From a gamma proteobacterium endosymbiont of Lamellibrachia anaximandri (GTDB lineage: Bacteria > Pseudomonadota > Gammaproteobacteria > Chromatiales > Chromatiaceae): a stretch of DNA of 41,086 nt. Location: NCBI GenBank assembly GCA_016756835.1, contig JAESPE010000024.1:1-41086 (forward strand), in the 5' to 3' direction. Position 1 is the stretch's first letter, and each line of letters opens with the position of its first letter. Shown here piece after piece: positions 17,180 to 24,991 of the stretch. A model generated the notes under the pieces. The model did no database searches. It saw only the letters and a list, made by a program, of their open reading frames with translations, and was not told the origin of the DNA. The translations under genes were made by a program, and so were the position numbers.

Positions 17180-18013
17180 CTAGCCAGACAGGTGAAGCAT
17201 ACTTCGCACCTCGGCAGGCGTTGCTATCGGACGTCCTAAAGCATCAATGATTTTTCGTATGCGCATTACCAGCATCGCGTTAGTTGCCAAACATGTGCGG
17301 TTTTCATCGAACCAGATGTTATCCTCTAGACCAATACGAATACCGTCTGCTGCAACAGCGCCGATAGCGTTCATATTGAGTTGCGCATCTCCAATGCCAG
17401 TAACAGACCAGAAAGATTGCTCCGGCAGTTCGGAAACAATCAACCCCAAATGCAGTAATTTTGCTTGGGCTGCCGCTATATTTCCCAGTAAAATATTGAA
17501 ATAATATGGCGGCTCAATTAATTCTTTGCGGATTAAATAGTGGGCGAAATTTACCATACCCAAGTCAAAGATTTCCATTTCTGGCTTAATGCCCATGTCT
17601 TGCATTGTTTCTGCCAAGCGCATAATCATGTTTGGACTGTTGACACTGGCTTCCCTGTTAAAATTAACAGAACTCAATGTCAAACTTCCCATATCAGGTT
17701 TCGCAATACCGGTTAAATTTAGTACCTCAGATCGTTTTTCAAATTCATTAAAATTTCTTCCACTCGTAGTGGCAACGATAACCAGATCAGGATGCTTTTC
17801 ACGAATGGCAGGAATTATCTTTTCATAATAGGAATGCTTATAGGTAGGCAAACCTTCCTCGTTCCGTGCGTGCAAATGCACCATACTTACACCCAAAGGC
17901 ACACATTCCAGAACATCTCTTACTATTTCATCCGGGTCTATCGGCACATGCGGCGTTTGCGATTTTATTGGAATCATGCCCGTTGGAGCCAGGTTGATAA
18001 TCAATTTGTTCAA
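17180..18013 (-). CDS. DUF849 / BKACE beta-keto acid cleavage enzyme
   Basis: BKACE enzymes use zinc to cleave a beta-keto acid with acetyl-CoA, giving acetoacetate and a new acyl-CoA. I start the 277-residue protein at TTG 18013, which gives the family-like MNKLIINLAPTGM and sits one base after the upstream stop; an ATG at 18079 would overlap that gene by 65 bp. The metal ligands are visible at His46 and His48 (VHLHAR) and Glu230 (GLED), with Arg226 and Asp231 also in place. The usual Glu near position 14 (TGAE) is Ile here, so substrate recognition should differ. Its place behind an NeuD-like acyltransferase suggests it supplies an acyl-CoA for sugar N-acylation (inference). Confidence 0.85.
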   Translation of the reverse strand: MNKLIINLAPTGMIPIKSQTPHVPIDPDEIVRDVLECVPLGVSMVHLHARNEEGLPTYKHSYYEKIIPAIREKHPDLVIVATTSGRNFNEFEKRSEVLNLTGIAKPDMGSLTLSSVNFNREASVNSPNMIMRLAETMQDMGIKPEMEIFDLGMVNFAHYLIRKELIEPPYYFNILLGNIAAAQAKLLHLGLIVSELPEQSFWSVTGIGDAQLNMNAIGAVAADGIRIGLEDNIWFDENRTCLATNAMLVMRIRKIIDALGRPIATPAEVRSMLHLSG

Positions 18014-18014
18014 T

Positions 18015-18659
18015 TCAGTCAGACCCTTTATTGATAATTGCTGCCGGCACACCGACAACCGTGGAAAAATCAGGAACATCTTTTGTTACTACTGAGCCTG
18101 CCCCCACTACCGCCCCTTCACCAACAGTACGTCCCAGCATAATTGTGGCGCCGGCACCGATAAAAGCGCCTTTCTTTAAGTGGACACCACTACCAACTAT
18201 CACTCCTGGCCCAATAAAGACATGGTCTTCAACAATAGCGTCATGACTGATAATGGCGCCTAATCTGGCCGATACAAAGTTACCAATTATAGTGCCACTA
18301 CCGACCAGGCACCCTTGAGGTAATATAATACTTTCACCCACTTGCACATAATTCAAATCGACATCCGGATGAATCAGGCTCGCAAATTGACACCCATGGT
18401 TTTGTAAAAGCTTCGCAACTTTCTCACTTCTCGACCAGTGCCCGCAGACATTATTAAATACAAAACAACCTTCTGAAATCGATTTTTCCAACATATCCCG
18501 ACCGCCCAGCACAGGCACTTCGAAGTAGGAGGCCCCCTGCTTTTCAGGAGTGTCATCAAGAAAACCCAGCAGATCCCATCTCGCCTCTTTTTGATTGATT
18601 GCATCAATTAATTTAATTAAATCAAAATAGGATGCACCGAAGATAATGAGTTTCTTCAT
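18015..18659 (-). CDS. NeuD/PglD-type sugar O/N-acyltransferase
   Basis: The protein has 214 residues: an N-terminal Rossmann-like sugar-binding domain (about 1-90, starting KKLIIFGAS) and a C-terminal left-handed beta-helix of hexapeptide repeats (about 105-200). His139 (ISHDAIVEDH) corresponds to the catalytic base of PglD. Family members acylate the amino group of UDP-amino sugars, including the UDP-4-amino sugar of bacillosamine synthesis. The start overlaps the wbqC-like stop (ATGA, 18656-18659), and DUF849 starts right after its stop. It could be the acetyltransferase partner of the PglE- and PglF-like genes at 30.7 and 34.6 kb, or use a special acyl-CoA from the DUF849 enzyme. Confidence 0.88.
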   Translation of the reverse strand: MKKLIIFGASYFDLIKLIDAINQKEARWDLLGFLDDTPEKQGASYFEVPVLGGRDMLEKSISEGCFVFNNVCGHWSRSEKVAKLLQNHGCQFASLIHPDVDLNYVQVGESIILPQGCLVGSGTIIGNFVSARLGAIISHDAIVEDHVFIGPGVIVGSGVHLKKGAFIGAGATIMLGRTVGEGAVVGAGSVVTKDVPDFSTVVGVPAAIINKGSD

Positions 18660-19375
18660 CGTCCGCGCCTAGTGTTTTTGGCATCTCGAAATCCCCAGAT
18701 ATAATGGGACGCATCCGGGCCAGCATGAACCAACAGATCCAGAATGCTTACATTATGGCTGAACGGTGGATGCAATTGTTGGTACTCTGGATAATCAGAG
18801 TAATCTTTGAAAACCAGCTTAATTCCTGCCTCATCAAACAAGGAAGGCTCGATATAGTTTTTTGCAGTAGGACCAGAGAGATAATGAGTGATTCCTGTTG
18901 CCTTGCATATTGCGATCAACCGTTCTGTTTTTATTCCGGTGACATTTAAGCTGCCTGCATTTATAAAGTCCGTTCTAATACCCAGATATTGTTGCGCAAT
19001 TATTTTGATAACATGCTGATTCACTTGAGATAGATTATCCCACTCCTCTCCTAAAAATATTTCATTTATAAGGGCTTCCGCATAGTGAAAAAACGGAGCT
19101 TTTCCATAGTGATGCTTGAGGCTTTTATAGTGTTCTTTTTGCCAACGATACTGGTTTATTTCGACATCCTGAATGAGGCGACTTCGTTTTGCACCAACAG
19201 GCACAGTCAACCATAGCGGCCCCCGTTTCGTTTTTATTAAGTTACGATTACGCCAATTCCGAGTAGTGAACTGCACATCGTCCATAAAAACAAACAGATC
19301 CACATCATGGACCATGTCAAAATATCCTTTCCATGGAAAGTAACTGGATTGGATAATTGCACCTATTTTACTCAT
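18656..19375 (-). CDS. WbqC family protein
   Basis: The 239 residues match the WbqC-like family: the opening IGAIIQSSYFPWKGYFD, the F-M-D-D-V-Q-F-T-T-R-N-W-R-N-R-N block near 30-45, the W-L-T-V-P-V segment near 55, and the late G-I-K-L-V-F-x-D-Y near 188. WbqC-type genes recur in O-antigen clusters, and their biochemical role is poorly defined. It overlaps the small ORF upstream (ATGA-type junction at 19372-19375) and the NeuD-like gene downstream, so it is part of a tightly coupled unit. The codons are AT-richer than in the flanking housekeeping genes. Confidence 0.85.
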   Translation of the reverse strand: MSKIGAIIQSSYFPWKGYFDMVHDVDLFVFMDDVQFTTRNWRNRNLIKTKRGPLWLTVPVGAKRSRLIQDVEINQYRWQKEHYKSLKHHYGKAPFFHYAEALINEIFLGEEWDNLSQVNQHVIKIIAQQYLGIRTDFINAGSLNVTGIKTERLIAICKATGITHYLSGPTAKNYIEPSLFDEAGIKLVFKDYSDYPEYQQLHPPFSHNVSILDLLVHAGPDASHYIWGFRDAKNTRRGR

Positions 19376-19518
19376 ACTCCGATCTTTATCATCCGTTCAA
19401 GGCACTTCGATATTTCATATGAATCCTGAATGGAATCTAAGCCTGCCATATAGCTATTCACACTGTCAGCCGTTACGGACATCTCAAGATTTCCATTGGT
19501 TGGCAGCAACACTCGCAT
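19372..19518 (-). CDS. Small ORF of 48 residues coupled to the WbqC-like gene
   Basis: An ATG at 19518 opens 48 codons ending in a TGA (19372-19374) that overlaps the WbqC-like start. The product begins MRVLLPTNGN and ends MIKIGV; I recognise no family. The exact ATGA-type junction is what real coupled genes show elsewhere in this locus. It could be a small functional protein, or the 3' remnant of a larger gene lost by recombination, since the frame also stays open back to about 19545. Coding status is uncertain. Confidence 0.4.
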   Translation of the reverse strand: MRVLLPTNGNLEMSVTADSVNSYMAGLDSIQDSYEISKCLERMIKIGV

Positions 19519-19540
19519 AGTTTTGAATAACTGCCTCCAT

Positions 19541-21295
19541 TCATTTTAACTTACAACGCTTTAAATCAAATATTTCGCCTTTTTTATATTCAAGAATTTC
19601 TACATCTTTTTGGTAGTGTTCGCGCATAAAAATAACCAAGTGCTCCATTCTTTCCTCTGACCCTGAAATAAGAACATCGTCGTTTGTGCAAATTGAATAC
19701 TCAAAATTATTGACGCCATACTTTTTAAGTGCATCCTGAACATACGGCATTTTTGATGCCCAGCCAATGCTAATCATCTTTATTGAGGATAGATCCTTCG
19801 CGCTCCCAAAAGGCAATACCAGTGACGTATAGCTAGGAAGTCCTGCCAAAAAAACGTAGACATGTTGGTCATCAACAAAATCATAATCCTGAATATAGCG
19901 CTCCAGGTTATGCGACTTAATATAATTTCCCACATAGCCAAAAATTACCATCACCATTGAAAGCACGATAAATAGTCCTCGCGCAGCCTTGTTTATCAGC
20001 ACCCCTTTTTCTTCAGAATAATAGTCCTTTAATACAAATATCATGCCTCCCATCAATATATACATGCCGAGATATACGCGAAATGGAGGGATCTTTATAA
20101 CAAATGATATTATTAAAAATATCAGCGCAAAAGCGCTTAACAAATAGATTGAGTGATTGAAAAGGCGGCCACCAGAAAACACCATGGCTAACACAAGCAA
20201 ATAGATAATATATTTATAATATTGATCATGTAATCGGTACAACCCGGCAACGACCTCTTTTACATTCTCTGTTAAATTCTCCTTCTTTGAAACTATCGGA
20301 AAAAATATTTTGTTATTTTTTTCAATACTGGCAAGAGAAAAAACCCCCTCGTTTGCAAACATCCAACTACGAAACATCAGGAAATCATTCAGGCTCCAAT
20401 GATCACCTGTGGCAGACGATAAGGCTGAATCAATCTTTTCTCTCTCTCCTTCTCGCAAGGTGCTAATCGCATTATCCTGCATTCCTGAACGTAATTTGTT
20501 TATTTTCAATGCTACATTATGCCCTGGACTTTTCGCATAGTAATCTTTGTTTGCCAGCACACCGGCATAGACAATGGCACTCAGAAGCAGTACTGAAACA
20601 ATCATACTGAGTAATATTCTATTATCTGTACTTCCAACATATCTCCTGAAAGTTATCGGAGGAATCAGGAACATTCCAAAAGCCATTACCAGCAATGCTG
20701 AATTTATTCTTATCAAGCTTGCAATAAATATTGAAACAACGAAATAAACCAACCCTAAGTAACACCACTTCCGATTACCAGAGGTATAAGCCAATAGATA
20801 GGCAAGTACCAAAAGACCACTTGATGCGAGAAATACGGCTGTTACTGTAAATTGAGGCTGGTAAAAAAGTATGGGAAAAAAAGCAAGGGAGAAAAAGAAA
20901 AGCACCAGTTTGATCTGATAGCTGTGATATCGACCCTGACTAACAACCATAAACACGATCATTGCAATCGTATTAAGCACCGTAAAAAGCAGATCATACC
21001 AATGGATTGTCGGATAGTGGCTGTACAACCACTTTAATACTACTCCATAAAGATAATTGATGAATAACAGATACTCGTTGGGTTCATGATCGTAAGCAAA
21101 GTAGTTCCCACTCGCGTTGAGCCTCATCGAGATATCATCATTTGTCATATAGTACGGGGTAAACAAATAGTAACTGACAAATAAAACGACCGATGCCGTT
21201 AGCAGTGCGAATATTGTCCGGTATATCAGATCTTTCCTTTGGTTAATCTGTCCCTGTAACATCATGACCCTTATCGATAAATAGTTTTGATCCAA
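19541..21295 (-). CDS. Large polytopic membrane protein, possible GT-C glycosyltransferase
   Basis: I do not recognise a named family. The 584 residues contain roughly 10-12 hydrophobic helices, and an acidic NDD motif (about residues 52-54, within PYYMTNDDISMRL) follows the first helix, as in GT-C enzymes that take sugars from polyprenyl phosphates. A long polar region of about 110 residues (about 255-365) and a soluble C-terminal part of about 110 residues lie outside the membrane. The gene is clearly AT-rich, with many ATA, AAA and TTT codons, and looks recently acquired. The start could also be one of the Mets at codons 11-12. It heads the minus-strand block with the WbqC, NeuD and DUF849 genes. 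Confidence 0.6.
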   Translation of the reverse strand: MDQNYLSIRVMMLQGQINQRKDLIYRTIFALLTASVVLFVSYYLFTPYYMTNDDISMRLNASGNYFAYDHEPNEYLLFINYLYGVVLKWLYSHYPTIHWYDLLFTVLNTIAMIVFMVVSQGRYHSYQIKLVLFFFSLAFFPILFYQPQFTVTAVFLASSGLLVLAYLLAYTSGNRKWCYLGLVYFVVSIFIASLIRINSALLVMAFGMFLIPPITFRRYVGSTDNRILLSMIVSVLLLSAIVYAGVLANKDYYAKSPGHNVALKINKLRSGMQDNAISTLREGEREKIDSALSSATGDHWSLNDFLMFRSWMFANEGVFSLASIEKNNKIFFPIVSKKENLTENVKEVVAGLYRLHDQYYKYIIYLLVLAMVFSGGRLFNHSIYLLSAFALIFLIISFVIKIPPFRVYLGMYILMGGMIFVLKDYYSEEKGVLINKAARGLFIVLSMVMVIFGYVGNYIKSHNLERYIQDYDFVDDQHVYVFLAGLPSYTSLVLPFGSAKDLSSIKMISIGWASKMPYVQDALKKYGVNNFEYSICTNDDVLISGSEERMEHLVIFMREHYQKDVEILEYKKGEIFDLKRCKLK

Positions 21296-21462
21296 ACATC
21301 AAGACCTACAATGATGGCCCTTGTCAGGCCTGGCCGTTAACAGCATGCTGATGACAACTGCCCATGCTTGACACATAATTCACCTCGATTGAAACCAATG
21401 TATGCTAGCAGACACTAATCCTTTAGTCGCCACACCCAAATTTTTCCAAAGGCCGTAACACT

Positions 21463-22725
21463 GTGAATTCTGAACAACGACTGCTCGTCCTCGGCGCCGG
21501 CCGCTACCAGCTTCGTCTAATCAAACAAGCTGAAAAGCGAGGTATCCGCACCGTCATATCGGACTATCTTACTGACTCACCGGGTCGTGTATTCTGCAGC
21601 TACCAGACCATGACCGATATGATGGATATCGATGCCAACATCGCCCTGGGACGCGAGTACGAAGTCGCCGGGGTCATCACTTCAGGCACCGACCAGGCAT
21701 TGAACACCATGGCAGCAACCGCGGATGCTTTGCAGCTCCCCTGCTACCTCACACCTCAGGCAGCAAACATCTGCACCAACAAACAGGCAATGACTCAAGT
21801 GATGGAACGGGCTGGACTGCCGCGTCCCCGCTCACTGATCGTCAACCGAGAGAAGCCCATCCAGGCCAAGGCCATGCACCTTCACTACCCGGTGGTCATC
21901 AAACCAACCGATGCCCAGGGCCAGCGCGGCACCAGCGTCATAGAGACACCGGACAGGTTCAGCAGCGCGATCGAGGCGGCCCTCGACGCCTCTCGTAGCG
22001 GCAACGCCATTATCGAAGAGTTCATCATCGGTCCTGAGATCACGGTCTGCGCCTGGCTTCACAATGGGGATGCGACCCTTCTGACGGTAACGGACCGGGT
22101 GACCTATAATGCTCCACCGGCGGTGGGTGTCTGCTTTCAGCACATATTTCCCAGCCGCCATGCGGCCCAGCTGACCGGGGAGATACGCACATTGATGGCC
22201 GACTTGGGCGCAGCCTACGGTGTCAGCCATGGCCCCCTATATGTGCAGATGATCGTCGGCCATGACCAACTCTATTTCGTCGAGGGAAGCTGCCGGGTAG
22301 GGGGTGGTCACGAGGACAGCCTGATCCCGCTCGTCACCGGCATCAACATTACTGATCTCCTCATCGACCTGGCACTGACTGGCAGGGCCGCACCCCTTGA
22401 TTACAGTTTTGACCCGAAAAAGGTGAAGTGTCACGCCTTGGTCAACTTCATCCTCGCCCGACCAGGCAGCATTACAGCCCAGTCACTACCCAACCCCGAT
22501 ACTACCGAGGGACTGGCGGAGAACGGCTACTACTATCGGAAAGGATACGAGCAAGGAAAAATCGTCAACGCCCTCGGCCGGATCGGTTATTTTATCTGCA
22601 CGGCCCCCGGCCGGGAGACGCTGATGCAGCGGGCCAGAACCCTCTACGATAACCACCATGTCAACGACGATACCGGCAATGAAATGATCTTCTGGCCGGA
22701 CGACCCGCACATGATTGGTCGCTAA
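21463..22725 (+). CDS. ATP-grasp carboxylate-amine ligase family protein
   Basis: ATP-grasp enzymes activate a carboxylate as acyl phosphate and join it to an amine or thiol. The 420-residue protein shows the PurK/CarB-like order: an N-terminal preATP-grasp domain (VLGAGRYQLRLIKQAEKRG, 9-27), the ATP lysine in VVIKPTDAQGQRGTSVI near 145-161, the IIEEFIIGPEITV hinge near 185, and the metal-binding YFVEGSCRVGGG near 270. The start is a GTG at 21463. It is convergent with the comA operon and the two stop codons overlap (22722-22725). Substrate unknown; a ligase acting on a sulfonated carboxylate from that operon is an inference from position. Confidence 0.82.
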   Translation: MNSEQRLLVLGAGRYQLRLIKQAEKRGIRTVISDYLTDSPGRVFCSYQTMTDMMDIDANIALGREYEVAGVITSGTDQALNTMAATADALQLPCYLTPQAANICTNKQAMTQVMERAGLPRPRSLIVNREKPIQAKAMHLHYPVVIKPTDAQGQRGTSVIETPDRFSSAIEAALDASRSGNAIIEEFIIGPEITVCAWLHNGDATLLTVTDRVTYNAPPAVGVCFQHIFPSRHAAQLTGEIRTLMADLGAAYGVSHGPLYVQMIVGHDQLYFVEGSCRVGGGHEDSLIPLVTGINITDLLIDLALTGRAAPLDYSFDPKKVKCHALVNFILARPGSITAQSLPNPDTTEGLAENGYYYRKGYEQGKIVNALGRIGYFICTAPGRETLMQRARTLYDNHHVNDDTGNEMIFWPDDPHMIGR

Positions 22726-23486
22726 CTTTCAACGCCATGAAAATGGCTGATGGTATCGCTCCTCAAGCCCAGGCGAAGGGTTTCGACGCCGATGACCGTC
22801 TCTGGCGAGATGTTTCCCAAGTTTACATTTGCACCAAACTTCTCTACAAACCACGCCTGTTGATCTTTCAACGGCGCTTCCCAAAGTATGTCATCCGGTG
22901 AAATATCCAGGGTCAGCTCATCCACAAGACCGGTGCGAATCTCCTTCGACTGGCGGTAGAGTCCCACGGTACCCGACTCCCGACCCTCGGCAATCACCTT
23001 CCAGGCCCCGGCTCCCAGCTCCTCTTTCATTGCCTTAACCCAAAGCCTCGGCGCCACAACCGTCAGGTCATCCTTACTGCCGAATTCAGACAGAACGATA
23101 AAACGCTCGGCAATGCTGTTGATTGCATCCAGCTTCTCCTGATGCTCGATATCAATCGAACCATCTGAGACCTCGATCATTTTTATGCCAAGGACCTCGG
23201 CACGGTCAAGCAACTCGGCAACCTTGTCCTGCAGGACAGCCAGCTCGAACAGCGTCCCCCCGAGGCAGACAGGAATACCCCAGCGGGTATAGAGGGCCAC
23301 CTTCTCCTTCAGGCCAGGAGTGATAACGGAGGTGCCCCAACCCAGCTTTACATAGTCGATATAGTCAACGCAGCCATCAAGGGTATTCTCCACCTGTGGC
23401 AAAGAGAGGCCACTGTCCAACACCATGGTAATGCCGGTATTTCTGGGTTTGGCCGATCGCTTCGGCAAATTAAACAGATCTCTCAT
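22722..23486 (-). CDS. comA: Phosphosulfolactate synthase (ComA family)
   Basis: ComA joins sulfite to phosphoenolpyruvate to give (2R)-phospho-3-sulfolactate, the first step of coenzyme M synthesis by the PEP route. The 254 residues follow the archaeal enzyme throughout: DYVKLGWGTS with Lys47, GGTLFE at 76-81, EVSDGS at 105-110, EGRESG at 167-172, EAPLKDQQ at 203-210, FGANVNLGNI near 217, and the end VETLRLGLRSDT. I use the ATG at 23486, which overlaps the upstream stop (ATGA); a longer frame to 23594 lies inside that gene and has no homology. It is third after a flavoprotein and a fumarase-superfamily lyase. A housekeeping role in this organism is not expected. Confidence 0.93.
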   Translation of the reverse strand: MRDLFNLPKRSAKPRNTGITMVLDSGLSLPQVENTLDGCVDYIDYVKLGWGTSVITPGLKEKVALYTRWGIPVCLGGTLFELAVLQDKVAELLDRAEVLGIKMIEVSDGSIDIEHQEKLDAINSIAERFIVLSEFGSKDDLTVVAPRLWVKAMKEELGAGAWKVIAEGRESGTVGLYRQSKEIRTGLVDELTLDISPDDILWEAPLKDQQAWFVEKFGANVNLGNISPETVIGVETLRLGLRSDTISHFHGVES

Positions 23487-24979
23487 TCGCCACTCTCCAT
23501 CAAAGCAGCCGCAGCCGCATCCAGTGCTGCCAAACTGCAGCGCTTCTCCTGCCGGGCAATCCAGCCACTGAACTGTTCGGATCGCGCCCCGCACTCCGCG
23601 ATCATCTCCTTGAGCTGTGTATTTCCGGCACCGCCGACAGTCTGTCGTGAAGCGACGATACTCTCCGGCTTGATCAGCTCGCTGAGGCTCTTGTCATCCA
23701 TATTCAGCATTTTACCGGTGACGGCCATAGCCGCCTTATCAAGAACCTCTGCAGTCAGATCCGAGCCCGGCAGACCCGCCTCAATCATGCTACGCACTGC
23801 CGCGCCCACAACATTGTGTGCGGTACTATAATCGAGGCGGTATTCCATGACAATAAACTCCGCCACATCCGCCGCATAGGAGAAACCGGCCTTGACCCGT
23901 TGCAGAGTTGTTTCGCCATTTATCTCCATGCCTTCAATGACCGCAGACATCAGGTCGATCGCCTCGATACTCTTTTGTAGGCTGCGGGGCAGTTCACCAT
24001 AGATAAAAATACGGCTGTCGGGGTTGCCGCTGGCAATTTTTCCATAGGCGGCAAAACTCGGCAGTTTACCCAGCAATGAGCTGGCGACACCGCGAATATA
24101 GGCCAGGGGATAGGGATTCTTCTTCTGCGGCATGATAACGCTGGCCCGGCAGAGAGAGTCGGGAAGATCAACCATGTTGAATTCCGCCGTATTCCAGATC
24201 TGCAGCTCTTCCGCCATGCGGCTGAGGTTGGTCATGATGCTTACCAACAGACCCATCGTCTCAATCGGCGTATCAATCTGCCACATCGCATCCCGCGTGT
24301 GGGTCGCGATGCCGGCAAAACCAAGTAGTTCCCGCAGCCTTTCCCTGTTTAGTGGCAACCGAGAGCCATTGACACTACCCGAACCCGCCGGCGACTGGTT
24401 GATGTTGCCGAAGGCATGCATTAACCGCTGCTGGTCACGCAACAGGGGATAGAGAAAGGTCATCAGATAATGGCCATAGCTGGTCGGCTGGGCATGATGC
24501 AGGTAGGTGAAATCGGGGATGATCGTTGCGGTGTTCTGCCCTGCCTTTGCCGTCATGATCACCGCCAACCGGGCGAGGGCGTAGGCAAGTCTTAACAAAC
24601 CCTCTCTGACCGAGATCAGATAACCGATATTGACCGCTTCACGGCGGGGGCGGCCGATATGCAGCCATCCGGCAACCTCTCCAATCTCCTTTTTCAGGGC
24701 GACATCCTTGCTGTTATAAACATCACCGTACGCTGGGTCGATGGGGAATTTCGCTACTGAAATCGCCTCCAGCACCAGCAAACCTCTGATCAATTCTGCA
24801 CCAGGCTCCTGGGGAATAATTCCCTGCTCAATGAGCATGATGGCATGGGCAAGATCCGCCTTGTGCAGCCCCGGCAGCAGAATATCCGCATCCTCGCAAT
24901 CATGCTTGTAGGCGGAGTTGATCAATATATCCTGGGGTGAAGCAGCCAGTCTGCCACCCTCTCCGTAGTAATCCGACAT
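23483..24979 (-). CDS. Aspartase/fumarase superfamily lyase, argininosuccinate-lyase-like (XcbC1-type candidate)
   Basis: The 498 residues follow the argininosuccinate-lyase branch: TYLHHAQPTSYGHYL near 158, the G-S-G-S-V-N-G-S-R-L-P block near 199, and the signature loop SVIMPQKKNP (280-289) with the likely catalytic Ser280. Two residues of the argininosuccinate-lyase His-Glu pair are changed: the Thr-His before L-x-x-AQP is Thr-Tyr (Tyr159), and the Glu after KKNP is Ala293. It is thus unlikely to be a real argininosuccinate lyase. In Xanthobacter a divergent member (XcbC1), linked to a ComA homologue, removes phosphate from phosphosulfolactate to give sulfoacrylate; the same job fits here. 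It is 12 bp after the flavoprotein gene. Confidence 0.85.
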   Translation of the reverse strand: MSDYYGEGGRLAASPQDILINSAYKHDCEDADILLPGLHKADLAHAIMLIEQGIIPQEPGAELIRGLLVLEAISVAKFPIDPAYGDVYNSKDVALKKEIGEVAGWLHIGRPRREAVNIGYLISVREGLLRLAYALARLAVIMTAKAGQNTATIIPDFTYLHHAQPTSYGHYLMTFLYPLLRDQQRLMHAFGNINQSPAGSGSVNGSRLPLNRERLRELLGFAGIATHTRDAMWQIDTPIETMGLLVSIMTNLSRMAEELQIWNTAEFNMVDLPDSLCRASVIMPQKKNPYPLAYIRGVASSLLGKLPSFAAYGKIASGNPDSRIFIYGELPRSLQKSIEAIDLMSAVIEGMEINGETTLQRVKAGFSYAADVAEFIVMEYRLDYSTAHNVVGAAVRSMIEAGLPGSDLTAEVLDKAAMAVTGKMLNMDDKSLSELIKPESIVASRQTVGGAGNTQLKEMIAECGARSEQFSGWIARQEKRCSLAALDAAAAALMESGE

Positions 24980-24991
24980 CTTGGTAATCCG

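Noticed and set aside
21368-21373. Perfect TTGACA upstream of the ATP-grasp gene
   Set aside because: No -10-like hexamer lies 16-18 bases downstream; the best candidate (TATGCT, 21401) is 27 bases away.
23487-23594. 36-codon N-terminal extension of ComA
   Set aside because: It overlaps the end of the lyase gene and is Cys/Gly-rich without homology; the ATGA overlap at 23483-23486 is the better start.
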